Below are positions 16,896 through 25,016 of a DNA stretch of 64,000 nt, piece by piece (the first letter of the stretch is position 1; each line of letters opens with the position of its first letter). The notes beneath the pieces are model-generated. The model made no database searches and was not told where the DNA came from. It saw only the letters and a program-made list of their open reading frames with translations. Origin of the DNA: Phenylobacterium sp. (GTDB lineage: Bacteria; Pseudomonadota; Alphaproteobacteria; Caulobacterales; Caulobacteraceae); assembly GCF_004799515.1 (NCBI RefSeq), contig NZ_SSMX01000003.1, forward strand, positions 124,001-188,000, in the 5' to 3' direction. The translations under genes were made by a program, and so were the position numbers.

Positions 16896-16971
16896 CCACG
16901 GCCAGCCGGGCGGGCGCTTTCGCGGCGTCCGCCCGCTGAACGCGTCGCCAGCCGACCGAGCAGGACCGGCC

Positions 16972-17574
16972 CTAGCCGGCTTCCGCATCGAGGACCGCCG
17001 CCGCCGCCGTCGGCTCGACATCCGCCGGATCGAGCTGGTTCTCCTTCAGCGCCTCCAGCACCGCCTCCGGATCGGCTGGCCGCGCCAGGGCCTCGGCTTC
17101 GCCGTCCACCCGGTTGGCGACGTTGGGCAGGTCGCGGCGCAGCTCTTCCAGCAGCTCGATCAGCTTGGCGGCCTTCTGCTCGGACAGCATGGCCAGCTCC
17201 AGCGTCAGCTGCTCGCGCAGCTCGCTCAGCTGGTCGTTGCGCCGCTGGGTGATCAGGATGAAGACGGTGACGAACAGGGCCACCATCGTCCCCAGTCCCT
17301 GCAGCCCGTCGAACGGCGGCGGATCGAACGTCCGCCCCCGCGCCGCCAGCAGCACAAGGTTCAGGCTCAACCAGCCTGCGATGAACACAGCCAGCATCAG
17401 GGCGAACCGCGGCCGGCCGAAGAACCGCGTCAGCCGGTCCACCGTCCGCTGCCACGGCGTCGCCCCCTGGTGATGCTCCAGGTGCAGCCGCGCGATCGCC
17501 TGCAGCGTCTGGTCGATATGGGCCGGCAGGATCAGGTCCGGCTGGTCGTCAGGCGCAGGGCTGAAGCTGGTCAT
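16972..17574 (-). CDS. DUF1003 membrane protein
   Basis: A 200-residue protein of the DUF1003 family: an N-terminal soluble stretch, two transmembrane helices (about 58-80 and 92-112), and a family-type sequence RRNDQLSELREQLTLELAMLSEQKAAKLIELLEEL that probably forms a coiled coil in the cytoplasm. The acidic C-terminal ~50 residues (ALARPADPEAVLEALKE...) are variable. The molecular role of DUF1003 is unknown. Confidence 0.85.
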   Translation of the reverse strand: MTSFSPAPDDQPDLILPAHIDQTLQAIARLHLEHHQGATPWQRTVDRLTRFFGRPRFALMLAVFIAGWLSLNLVLLAARGRTFDPPPFDGLQGLGTMVALFVTVFILITQRRNDQLSELREQLTLELAMLSEQKAAKLIELLEELRRDLPNVANRVDGEAEALARPADPEAVLEALKENQLDPADVEPTAAAAVLDAEAG

Positions 17575-17627
17575 TCCCCATGAACGCGCCAGCTTGGCTT
17601 TCGACCGGCTCAGGGCCTACGCCGTCC

Positions 17628-17757
17628 TCAGACCCAGCGCGCCGCGGCGTCGGCGGTGTCTTCCGGGTAGGTGTTGAAAGCGATGGGCGTGCCGGGCGCG
17701 GTTTGGCGCACAGCGTCCAGCACGGCCTCGAACAGCGGCGTGCTCTTGGAAACCAAC
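17628..17757 (-). pseudogene. possible 3' gene remnant
   Basis: On the minus strand a 42-residue reading frame ends at a TGA at 17628-17630: KSTPLFEAVLDAVRQTAPG followed by PIAFNTYPEDTADAAARWV. It has ordinary protein composition and codon use but no start codon or ribosome site, and nothing upstream before the next gene. It looks like the C-terminal end of a lost gene. The family is not recognised. Confidence 0.35.
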
Positions 17758-17760
17758 CCC

Positions 17761-18399
17761 CTACAGGGTAGCCACGATCCCGGTGCCTCCCGGATGCGGC
17801 GTGAACGTCATTTCGACGGGAATTGTCGCCGCGCAGCTTTGGACAGTCCACCTCTCATGCCAAGACCGCGCTTCCCGGCCAGGCTCTATGCCGGGGTTTG
17901 AGGTGTCGGCGTAGCTCTCGAAGGCCGTGTCGACGACATGGGTTTCCGTGCAATTCGGCGACACCTTCCGGCTTGCCGCCATGAGCGCCTGGGTCACGGC
18001 ATCTCGCTCAAGTTGGGGGTCAGCTATCGACGTCCCTGGAAGGAGCCCGAAGACATGGATGCCGCCGCTGGCGTCGACAGCCGTTGCGACATTGTAGACC
18101 CCTGACCTGGAGCATCCCTCGACATGGATGATCTCCTTCCACGTCCCGGACTTTGGCGTCCCGTCGGGTCCGAAGATCACCGGCGTGAGTAGCGATGCGC
18201 CGACCGTTCGCGCGGTCTCAAGTTTGCAACTCGGATCCTTGGCGATGAACGCCCTGGCATGCTCCCCCACGGCGGCGACGTGTTCAGGTCGAGCCACATA
18301 CTGCCGGAACGCGGGCGGGACGTCCGCCGCATGAAGTCTCGGTGGGCCGCAGAGGACGGCCGCCGCCGCAACTGCGGGTATCGTGATGGGTGTCCTCAT
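17761..18399 (-). CDS. exported hypothetical protein
   Basis: A 212-residue protein with a signal peptide (MRTPITIPAVAAAAVLCGPPRLHA). The mature part has four Cys: CKLETARTVGASLL, EIIHVEGCSRSG, SPNCTETHVVD and VQSCAATIPVEMTFTPHPGGTG. These could pair as two disulfides. The WKE(I/x)xxVxGC and ERWxVxxC...P pattern is a conserved exported layout in proteobacteria, but I cannot name a domain. The start at 18399 has GGAGG upstream. GC content is slightly lower than its neighbours. It lies just beyond the terminator of the ACAD cluster. Confidence 0.6.
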   Translation of the reverse strand: MRTPITIPAVAAAAVLCGPPRLHAADVPPAFRQYVARPEHVAAVGEHARAFIAKDPSCKLETARTVGASLLTPVIFGPDGTPKSGTWKEIIHVEGCSRSGVYNVATAVDASGGIHVFGLLPGTSIADPQLERDAVTQALMAASRKVSPNCTETHVVDTAFESYADTSNPGIEPGREARSWHERWTVQSCAATIPVEMTFTPHPGGTGIVATL

Positions 18400-18509
18400 C
18401 GGCGGCCTCCTGTTCGATCCAGCCTGGCGGCGTGTCCCGCGCCGGATTTGTCCTTCGCCTCCAGGTTGCAACCGAGGTGTTGCAGGCAGATGGCCGCCGC
18501 CTTCCCAGC

Positions 18510-18542
18510 AAAAAACCCCGCCGACGTCACCGCCAGCGGGGC
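18510..18542 (-). terminator. Rho-independent terminator of the acyl-CoA dehydrogenase cluster
   Basis: On the minus strand an AGCCCCGC...GCGGGGTT stem around a ~14-base loop is followed by six T residues (18515-18510). It lies ~30 bp after the stop of the last ACAD gene, so it marks the 3' end of the six-gene block. Confidence 0.7.
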
Positions 18543-18571
18543 TTAAAGTCACCTCAGACGAGGCCTAAACC

Positions 18572-19663
18572 CTAGTACCCCTGGATCCGCGCGTAGCGGT
18601 CGCGGTGGAACGCCTGGTTGCCAAACGCCGCCTCGGCGGCGCGGGCGCGCTTGAGGTAGAAGCCGGCGTCATGGGCGTCGGTCATGCCGATGCCGCCGTG
18701 CATCTGGACCATCTCGTTGGAGACCAGGTGGAAGGTGTCGCCCATCTTGGCCTTGGCGAGGCTGACCAGCTCCGGCGTGTCCGGGCTGTCGGCGTCGATG
18801 GCGGCGAGGGCCGCCTCGACGGTGGAGCGGGCCAGCTCCAGGTCGGTGAACATCTTGGCCGCGCGGTGCTGCAGGGCCTGGAAGGAGCCGATCACCTGGC
18901 CGAACTGCACGCGGACCTTCAGGTAGTCCAGCGTGGTCTCGAAGGCCTGGATGGCCGAGCCCAGCATCTCGGCGGCGAGGCCGGCGCGGGCGCGGTCGAG
19001 GACCTTCTCCAGCAGGTCCTTGCCGCCGGTCAGGGGCTCGGCCGCGGCGTCCTTGAACTCGACGTTGGCGGCGCCGCGGCTGTCGGCCAGGTGCAGGCGG
19101 GTGCGGGTGACGCCGGCGTCGTCGCCGCGCACCAGATAGAGGCCGAGCGCGCCGTCGTCGCCCTTGGCGGAGACCACGAAGACGTTGGCGGCCATGCCCT
19201 CGAGCACGAAGGTCTTCTTGCCGCTGAGCTTGCCGCCCTTCACCTCAGCCGCGACCCTGTCCGGCGCGTGGTGGGCGCCTTCGTCGACGGCGAGCGCGCC
19301 CACGGCGGTCCCCTCGGCGATCTTCGGCAGCCATTCCGACTTCTGCGCGTCCGTGCCGCCCAGGACCAGGGCCGAGGCCGCGGCCAGCGCCGAGGCCAGC
19401 AGCGGCGAGGCGGTCAGCGTGCGGCCGAGCTCCTCCAGGATCAGGCCCATGGAGAGGTAGCCGAAGTTCGAGCCGCCGTACTCCTCCGGGATGATCACCC
19501 CGGCCCAGCCCATCTCGGCCATCTCGTTCCAGGCGGCGGCGTCGTAGCCCAGCTCGGCGCCTGAATCGCGCATCTTGCGGAAGGCGGTGACCGGGGACTT
19601 CTCCTGCACCCAGCTCTTGGCTGCGTCGCGCAGCATGGATTGTTCTTCGCTCAGGACGGCCAT
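18572..19663 (-). CDS. acyl-CoA dehydrogenase, short (putative non-catalytic beta) subunit
   Basis: A 363-residue flavoprotein-family member. It carries the FAD-contact motif RVQFGQVIGSFQA near 255 and the C-terminal VQMHGGIGMTDAHDAGFYLKRA typical of ACADs. It lacks both places where a catalytic glutamate is found: helix G reads VLDRARAG instead of LxxER, and there is no YEGT-like stretch after HGGIG. In alpha2beta2 ACADs such as those of cholesterol side-chain degradation one subunit is similarly incomplete, and this may be the partner of the five longer paralogues upstream. It is the last gene of the block, 38 bp after the next ACAD. Confidence 0.8.
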   Translation of the reverse strand: MAVLSEEQSMLRDAAKSWVQEKSPVTAFRKMRDSGAELGYDAAAWNEMAEMGWAGVIIPEEYGGSNFGYLSMGLILEELGRTLTASPLLASALAAASALVLGGTDAQKSEWLPKIAEGTAVGALAVDEGAHHAPDRVAAEVKGGKLSGKKTFVLEGMAANVFVVSAKGDDGALGLYLVRGDDAGVTRTRLHLADSRGAANVEFKDAAAEPLTGGKDLLEKVLDRARAGLAAEMLGSAIQAFETTLDYLKVRVQFGQVIGSFQALQHRAAKMFTDLELARSTVEAALAAIDADSPDTPELVSLAKAKMGDTFHLVSNEMVQMHGGIGMTDAHDAGFYLKRARAAEAAFGNQAFHRDRYARIQGY

Positions 19664-19701
19664 GATGTGGTTCCTCTCAAATTCCGTGTTCTTGCAATGG
19701 A

Positions 19702-20904
19702 TCAGTGGCTCTGGGTCAGGTCCGGCAGGCCCAGGATGCGCTTGGAGATGATGTTGGACTGGATCTCCTGGCTGCCGCCGTAGATCGTGGTGGCCTTGCC
19801 GCCCAGCCAGCTGCGCACCGCCTCCTTTTCCTCCTTGTTGAACTCGTCGCCCGACCAGCCGAGGCCCTGGTGGCCCATGATCTCGATGGTCAGCTCGGCG
19901 CGGGTCTGCAGGGTCGAGGTGGCGGCGTTCTTCATAATTGAGGTGGCGGCCGAGGGGCCGGAATTGCCCTTGGATTCGGCCATCGCCCGCATGGCGGTCT
20001 GCTGGAAAGCGCGCCAGTCCATGTCGTTCTGGATGACCCGGGCGCGCAGGTCGGCGTCGGCCACGCGGCCCTGCTCGTCCACGCCGATGTATTCCTTGGC
20101 CAGCTGCTCCAGCGACTTGCCCATGCCGAACATGCCGCCGCCGCCCGACAGGCCCGAGCGTTCGTGCTGCAGCAGGCGCTTGCCGATGGTCCAGCCGCCG
20201 TTCAGCGGGCCGACCAGGTTCTTCTTCTCCGCGCGGGCGTCGGTGAAGAAGGTCTCGCAGAAGGGCGAGGTGCCGTTGATCAGTTGGATCGGCCGGACCT
20301 CGACGCCCGGCTGGTCCATGTCGATCAGCACGAAGGAGATGCCCTCATGCTTCTTCGAGGTGTCCGTGCGGACTAGGCAGAAGCACCATTGGGCGAACTG
20401 CGCGCCCGAGGTCCAGATCTTCTGGCCGTTGATCAGGAAGTGGTCGCCCTTGTCCTCGGCGCGGGTCTGCAGGCTGGCGAGGTCGGAGCCGGCGCCGGGC
20501 TCGGAGTAGCCCTGGCACCATTGCAGGTCGCCCTTGACGATCGGCGGGATATGCTCGCGCTTCTGATCCTCGGTGCCGTATTCCAGGAGCGTCGGGCCGA
20601 ACATCATCACGCCCATGCCGCCGATCGGGTTGTAGGCGCCCGCGCGGCCCAGCTCCTGCTGGATGATCCGGCCTTCCGCCGGAGACAACCCGCCGCCGCC
20701 ATAGGCCGCGGGCCAGGTGGGAACGCCCCAGCCCTTGTCGCCCATGGCCTTGCGCCAGGCTTCCTGGTCCGCCGAGGGATTGGCCCGCTCTTCCCGCATC
20801 ATCGGGTTGGGCTTGCCCTTCAGCGAGGCGGGGAAATTGGCCTCGATCCAGGCCCGCGCCTCCGCGCGGAAAGCCTCGAGGTCCGTGCCGCCGAAATCAG
20901 CCAT
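19702..20904 (-). CDS. acyl-CoA dehydrogenase, long subunit (paralogue 1)
   Basis: A 400-residue ACAD of the MxDFG N-terminus group. The FAD/substrate loop is GYSEPGAGSDLASLQT. The likely base is Glu in RLLQHERSG, aligning with the isovaleryl-CoA dehydrogenase type Glu in helix G. The C-terminal TIYGGSQEIQSN...SKRILGLPD replaces the YEGTSQIQ of medium-chain enzymes and lacks its Glu. No RQFG motif is present. The enzyme oxidises acyl-CoA to enoyl-CoA with electrons passing to ETF. The chain or ring substrate is unknown. An acidic linker (EFNKEEKEAV) precedes the C-terminal motif. Confidence 0.88.
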   Translation of the reverse strand: MADFGGTDLEAFRAEARAWIEANFPASLKGKPNPMMREERANPSADQEAWRKAMGDKGWGVPTWPAAYGGGGLSPAEGRIIQQELGRAGAYNPIGGMGVMMFGPTLLEYGTEDQKREHIPPIVKGDLQWCQGYSEPGAGSDLASLQTRAEDKGDHFLINGQKIWTSGAQFAQWCFCLVRTDTSKKHEGISFVLIDMDQPGVEVRPIQLINGTSPFCETFFTDARAEKKNLVGPLNGGWTIGKRLLQHERSGLSGGGGMFGMGKSLEQLAKEYIGVDEQGRVADADLRARVIQNDMDWRAFQQTAMRAMAESKGNSGPSAATSIMKNAATSTLQTRAELTIEIMGHQGLGWSGDEFNKEEKEAVRSWLGGKATTIYGGSQEIQSNIISKRILGLPDLTQSH

Positions 20905-20930
20905 TCAAATCCGCTCCGTTCCTATCCGAT

Positions 20931-21028
20931 CATCCCGGCGAAAGCCGGAACCCAAGCTGAGGCCGGGCGAAATTCCCGGCGCAGCAACCTGGATGAAAGT
21001 CCGCTTGGTTCCCGGCCTTCGCCGGGAA
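20931..21028. repeat. interspersed inverted repeat between ACAD genes
   Basis: Two ~25-bp arms (20931-20955 and 21004-21028) are about 80% complementary, with the core CCCGGCGAAAGCCGG. The intervening ~48 bp also contain GGCCGGGCGAAATTCCCGGC. It fills most of the 149-bp gap between two ACAD genes. The sequence is of the widespread alphaproteobacterial REP-like type and could form an mRNA-stabilising or attenuating structure inside the operon. Confidence 0.65.
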
Positions 21029-21053
21029 AGCGGCATTGGTTATCGCCGATACT

Positions 21054-22283
21054 CTACCTTCCCTGTGTCGCCTCCGGCAAACCCAGGATGCGCTTGGAGA
21101 TGATGTTGTTCTGCACCTCCTGGCTGCCGCCGGCGATGGTGCCGCTCTTGCTGCGCAGCATGGCCTTGATCGTGGCGAGCTCGTCGTCGCTGTAGGCGCC
21201 GCCCGACCAGCCGAGCCCTTGCGCGCCCAGGATCTCCACCGCCAGCTCCGCCCGCTCCTGGCGCACCCAGGAGCCGACATTCTTCAGCACGGAGGATACG
21301 GCGCTGGGGCCCGAGTTGGACCGGCTCTCCACCGCCGCGCGCCGGCCGGTGAGCTGGAAGGCGCGCTCCTCCATCATGCGCCGCGTCAGCCGCGTGCGCA
21401 GGTCCGGATCGGCCAGGCGGCCGTCCTCGTCCACGCCCCCATAGTCGCGCGCCAGGACGTCCAGCGGCGGCCCCGGGACCTGGCCCGGCCCCGCCGCGCC
21501 CGGCTGGGCGTTGGCGCCGGAGATGCCCTGGCGCTCGTGCTGCAGCAGGCGCTTGGCGAGGGTCCAGCCGCCGTTCAGCGGCCCGACCAGGTTCGCCTTG
21601 GGGACCATCACGTCGGTGAAGAAGGTCTCGCAGAAGGGCGTCGAGTCATTGATCAGCCGGATCGGCCGCGTCTCCACCCCCGGGCTCCTCATGTCGATGA
21701 GGAGGAAGCTGATCCCCTCGTGCTTCTTCGCGGGGTCCGTCCGCACCAGGCAGAAGCACCAGTCGGCCAGGTGCGCGCCCGAAGTCCAGATTTTCGAGCC
21801 CGAGACCAGCCAATGGTCGCCGACGTCCGTGGCCTTGGTCTGCAGCGAGGCCAGGTCCGATCCGGCGCCGGGTTCGGAGAAGCCCTGGCACCAGCGCAGC
21901 TCGCCTTTGACGATGGGCGGGATGTGCCGCTGCTTCTGCTCCTCGTCGCCGTATTCCAGCAGCGTCGGGCCGAACATGATCACGCCCATGCCGCCGATGG
22001 GGTTGGGCGCGCCGATCGCCGCCATCTCCTCGGCCAGCACCCGGGCCTCGGCCCGGCTGAGCCCGCCGCCGCCGTACTGGGTGGGCCAGGTGGGGACGCC
22101 CCAGCCCTTGGCGCCCATGCGCTCTTTCCATAGCGCCACGTCGCCGGTGGGCTTGGCCGCCGAGGCCTCGGTCTCGGTGACCGCGCTCGGGTCGCGCCGC
22201 AGCGAGGCGGGGAAGTTCTCTTCGAGCCAAGCCCGCGCCTTCGTCCGGAAGGCGTCGAGGTCAGAACCGCCGAAATCGGGCAT
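21054..22283 (-). CDS. acyl-CoA dehydrogenase, long subunit (paralogue 2)
   Basis: A 409-residue paralogue of the neighbouring genes, beginning MPDFGGSDLDAFRTKARAWL. It has GFSEPGAGSDLASLQT, RLLQHERQGISG with the candidate catalytic Glu, and TIAGGSQEVQNNIISKRILGLPE. The residue before GGSQE is Ala, where others have Tyr, Phe or Glu. A Gly/Pro/Gln-rich insert (NAQPGAAGPGQVPG) follows the catalytic helix and is unique to this copy. The start at 22283 is chosen because the upstream extension is outside family similarity. A repeat lies on each side. Confidence 0.88.
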   Translation of the reverse strand: MPDFGGSDLDAFRTKARAWLEENFPASLRRDPSAVTETEASAAKPTGDVALWKERMGAKGWGVPTWPTQYGGGGLSRAEARVLAEEMAAIGAPNPIGGMGVIMFGPTLLEYGDEEQKQRHIPPIVKGELRWCQGFSEPGAGSDLASLQTKATDVGDHWLVSGSKIWTSGAHLADWCFCLVRTDPAKKHEGISFLLIDMRSPGVETRPIRLINDSTPFCETFFTDVMVPKANLVGPLNGGWTLAKRLLQHERQGISGANAQPGAAGPGQVPGPPLDVLARDYGGVDEDGRLADPDLRTRLTRRMMEERAFQLTGRRAAVESRSNSGPSAVSSVLKNVGSWVRQERAELAVEILGAQGLGWSGGAYSDDELATIKAMLRSKSGTIAGGSQEVQNNIISKRILGLPEATQGR

Positions 22284-22316
22284 CGGTTTTCTCCCTCTAG
22301 GTCTCATCCAGGGTTT

Positions 22317-22436
22317 CATCCCGGTTTTCGCCTTGGCGAAAGACCGGGACCCATAAGCGTCGGCGGTTCGGGATGGGCCGGAGAGCCTGGCGTCTATGGG
22401 TCCCGGACAAGCCGCCTGCGCGGCTTTCCGGGATGA
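22317..22436. repeat. inverted repeat element, TCATCCCGG...CCGGGATGA
   Basis: The left half (22317-22354) contains TCATCCCGG and CCGGGACCCATA. The right half (22394-22436) contains TATGGGTCCCGG and CCGGGATGAC, reading as its inverse complement. The half-element recurs at 56143-56182. The element fills the gap between two ACAD genes and could form a long stem. It belongs to the same broad family as the 20931 element. Confidence 0.65.
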
Positions 22437-22456
22437 CACCCCATGATGGGGTTCGC

Positions 22457-23650
22457 CTATGTGTTCTGCGTCGTGTCCGGCAAGCCCAGGATGCGCTTGG
22501 AGACGATGTTGGACTGGATCTCCTGGCTGCCGCCGAAGATGGTCGTGGCCTTGCCGGAGAGCCAGGTGCGGGCCGCCTCGCGCTCTTCCTTCGAGAACTG
22601 ATCGCCCTCCCAGCCCAGGCCCTGGTGGCCCATGATCTCGACGGTGAGCTCGGCCTTCTCCTGGCCGATCCAGGTGCCGGAGTTCTTCATCACCGAGGTG
22701 GTGGCGCTGGGGTTGACGTTGCCCTTCGCCTCGGCGGCGGCGCGGTTCAGCGTCAGGCCGTGGGCGCGGGCGTCCATCATGTGCTTGGCGATGCGGGTGC
22801 GCAGGTCGGGGTCGGCGATGCGGCCCCGGTCATCCAGCCCCACGTACTTCTTCGCGAGATCCACGACGTTGGCGCCGGCCATCATCCGCCCGCCGCCCTG
22901 CCCGGAGCGCTCGTGCTGCAGGAGGCGCTTGCCGATGGTCCAGCCGCCGTTCAGCGGCCCCACCATGTCGTCCTTCTCGGCGCGGGCGTCGGTGAAGAAG
23001 GTCTCGCAGAACGGCGAGGTGCCGGCGATCAGCTTGATCGGCCGGGTCTCCACGCCGGGTTGGCGCATATTGATCAGGACGAAGCTGATGCCCTCGTGCT
23101 TCTTTGTGTTGTCCGTCCTGACGAGGCAGAAGCACCAGTCGGCGTATTGCGCGCCGCTGGTCCAGATCTTCTGGCCGTTGATCTTCCAGTGGTCGCCGGC
23201 GTCTTCGCACTTCGTCTGAAGACTGGCGAGGTCGGAGCCCGCGCCGGGCTCGGAATAGCCCTGGCACCAGCGCAGCTCGCCGCGGACGATGGGCGGGATG
23301 TGGCGGCGCTTCTGCGCCTCGGTGCCGTATTCCAGGAGGGTCGGGCCGAACATCGAGGTGCCCATGCCGGCCACCGGGTTCTCCGCGCCCACGCGGGCCA
23401 TCTCCTGCTGCAGCACGCGGGCCTCGGCGCCGGAGAGGCCGCCGCCGCCGTATTCGGTGGACCAGGTGGGCGCGCCCCAGCCCTTGTCGGCCATGCGCTG
23501 CTTCCAGGCCTTGCCGTCCGCCGTCAGGCCCTCGGCGCCGGGGATCATGGCGACCGGCTGGAAAGCCAGCGACTTGGGGAAGTTCTCTTCGAGCCAGGCG
23601 CGCGCCTCGGCCCGGAAGGTGTCCAGTTCGGAGCCGCCGAAATCGGCCAT
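22457..23650 (-). CDS. acyl-CoA dehydrogenase, long subunit (paralogue 3)
   Basis: A 397-residue member of the block: MADFGGSELDTFRAEARAWL start, GYSEPGAGSDLASLQT, RLLQHERSGQGG with the helix-G Glu, and TIFGGSQEIQSNIVSKRILGLPD. It lacks the RQFG motif. Closest in motifs to paralogue 1 (YGGSQEIQ versus FGGSQEIQ), suggesting a recent duplication. Predicted to be cytosolic and FAD-dependent. Substrate unknown. Confidence 0.88.
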   Translation of the reverse strand: MADFGGSELDTFRAEARAWLEENFPKSLAFQPVAMIPGAEGLTADGKAWKQRMADKGWGAPTWSTEYGGGGLSGAEARVLQQEMARVGAENPVAGMGTSMFGPTLLEYGTEAQKRRHIPPIVRGELRWCQGYSEPGAGSDLASLQTKCEDAGDHWKINGQKIWTSGAQYADWCFCLVRTDNTKKHEGISFVLINMRQPGVETRPIKLIAGTSPFCETFFTDARAEKDDMVGPLNGGWTIGKRLLQHERSGQGGGRMMAGANVVDLAKKYVGLDDRGRIADPDLRTRIAKHMMDARAHGLTLNRAAAEAKGNVNPSATTSVMKNSGTWIGQEKAELTVEIMGHQGLGWEGDQFSKEEREAARTWLSGKATTIFGGSQEIQSNIVSKRILGLPDTTQNT

Positions 23651-23731
23651 CGGATGTCTCCCTATATCTTTTTTTTCAATACTTTAGGTCAATGCTAGCA
23701 CGGAAATCGATCGGTTTGGAGTCAGGTCCGC

Positions 23732-24946
23732 CTACTTGGGGTCGGGCAGGCCCAGGACGCGCTTGGAGACCACGTTCAGATTGATCTCCGACGTGCCCCC
23801 TTCGATGGAGTTGGCCTTGGACCGCAGCATGGTGCGGAAGGCGGTGATCTCCGGCGTCGAATAGCCGTCGCCCTCCCAGCCGAAGCCTTGATGACCCATG
23901 GCCTCGACCAGCAGTTCGTTGCGGTCCTGGGCGACCTTGGCGCCGGCGTATTTCATGATCGAGGTGACGGCGCTCGGGCCCTGGTTCGACTTCGCCTCGT
24001 CCGCCGCCCGCCGCACGGTGAGCTGGAAGGCGCGGGCCTCCATCAGATGGTCGGTGATGCGCCGGCGCAGGTCCGCGTCGGCCAGCCGGCCGGTCTCATT
24101 CACGCCCACGTAGTCGCGCGCCGCCTCGATGACGGTGGGCAGCGGCGTCGCCTGGCCGATGTTACCGCCGCCGAGGCCGGCCGAGATGTTGTCCCGCTCG
24201 TGCTGCAGCAGGCGCTTGGCGATGGTCCAGCCGCCGTTCAGCGGCCCCCACAGCTGGTCCTTCGGGACCTTCACGTCGGTGAAGAAGGTCTCGCAGAAGG
24301 GCGAGGTGCCGTTGATCAGCTGGATCGGCCGCGTCTCCACGCCCGGCGCGGTCATGTCGATCAGCAGGAAGCTGATGCCCTCGTGTTTCTTCGAGGTGTC
24401 GGTGCGGACCAGGCAGAAGCAACGGTCGGCGAAATTGGCGCCGCTCGTCCAGATCTTGGACCCGTTGACCAGCCAATGGTCGCCCTTGTCCTCCGCGCGC
24501 GTCTGCAGGCCCGCGAGGTCGGATCCGGCCCCCGGCTCGGAATAGCCCTGGCACCAGCGCACCTCGCCCTTGATGATCCCGGGCAGGTGCTGACGCTTCA
24601 ACTCTTCGGAGCCATATTCGATCAGCGTCGGGCCGAACATCATCACGCCCATGCCGCCGATCGGGTTGCGGGCGCCGACCCTGGCCATCTCCTCGTGCAG
24701 GATGCGGGCCTCGGCGCGCGATAGACCGCCGCCGCCGTATTCCTTCGGCCAGGTGGGCGTGCCCCAACCTTTGTCGCCCACGGCCTTTTTCCAGGCTTTG
24801 AAGTCGGGGCCCTCGTCGTCGGCGAGGCCGGCGGCCATCGGCGCCTGCAGCGCCGGGTCGCGCCGGAACGCCTCGGGGAAGTTCTCGTCCAGCCACGTCC
24901 GGACCTCGGCCCGGAAGGCCTCCGTGTCACCGCCAAAATCCGCCAT
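23732..24946 (-). CDS. acyl-CoA dehydrogenase, long subunit (paralogue 4)
   Basis: A 404-residue member: MADFGGDTEAFRAEVRTWL, GYSEPGAGSDLAGLQT, RLLQHERDNISAG with the helix-G Glu, and the C-terminal NSIEGGTSEINLNVVSKRVLGLPD. Together with paralogue 5 it forms a second subgroup, which has Glu directly before GGTSE, and ends in LPDPK. The gene has an ATG at 24946 with a short GAGATTTAG leader. It sits 81 bp from paralogue 3, with a T-rich tract (23667-23673) in between that might weakly terminate or pause transcription. Confidence 0.88.
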   Translation of the reverse strand: MADFGGDTEAFRAEVRTWLDENFPEAFRRDPALQAPMAAGLADDEGPDFKAWKKAVGDKGWGTPTWPKEYGGGGLSRAEARILHEEMARVGARNPIGGMGVMMFGPTLIEYGSEELKRQHLPGIIKGEVRWCQGYSEPGAGSDLAGLQTRAEDKGDHWLVNGSKIWTSGANFADRCFCLVRTDTSKKHEGISFLLIDMTAPGVETRPIQLINGTSPFCETFFTDVKVPKDQLWGPLNGGWTIAKRLLQHERDNISAGLGGGNIGQATPLPTVIEAARDYVGVNETGRLADADLRRRITDHLMEARAFQLTVRRAADEAKSNQGPSAVTSIMKYAGAKVAQDRNELLVEAMGHQGFGWEGDGYSTPEITAFRTMLRSKANSIEGGTSEINLNVVSKRVLGLPDPK

Positions 24947-25016
24947 CTAAATCTCGCCTTCGAAAACTTGGAAACCGCTCGGGCGAGGGCCGAAATAGGC
25001 CGCCGCCGCCGTTAGT

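Noticed and set aside
17549..17851. A 100-codon minus-strand frame across the DUF1003 start region
   Set aside because: It overlaps the DUF1003 start and the exported-protein end in a shadow frame with Arg/Pro-rich composition.
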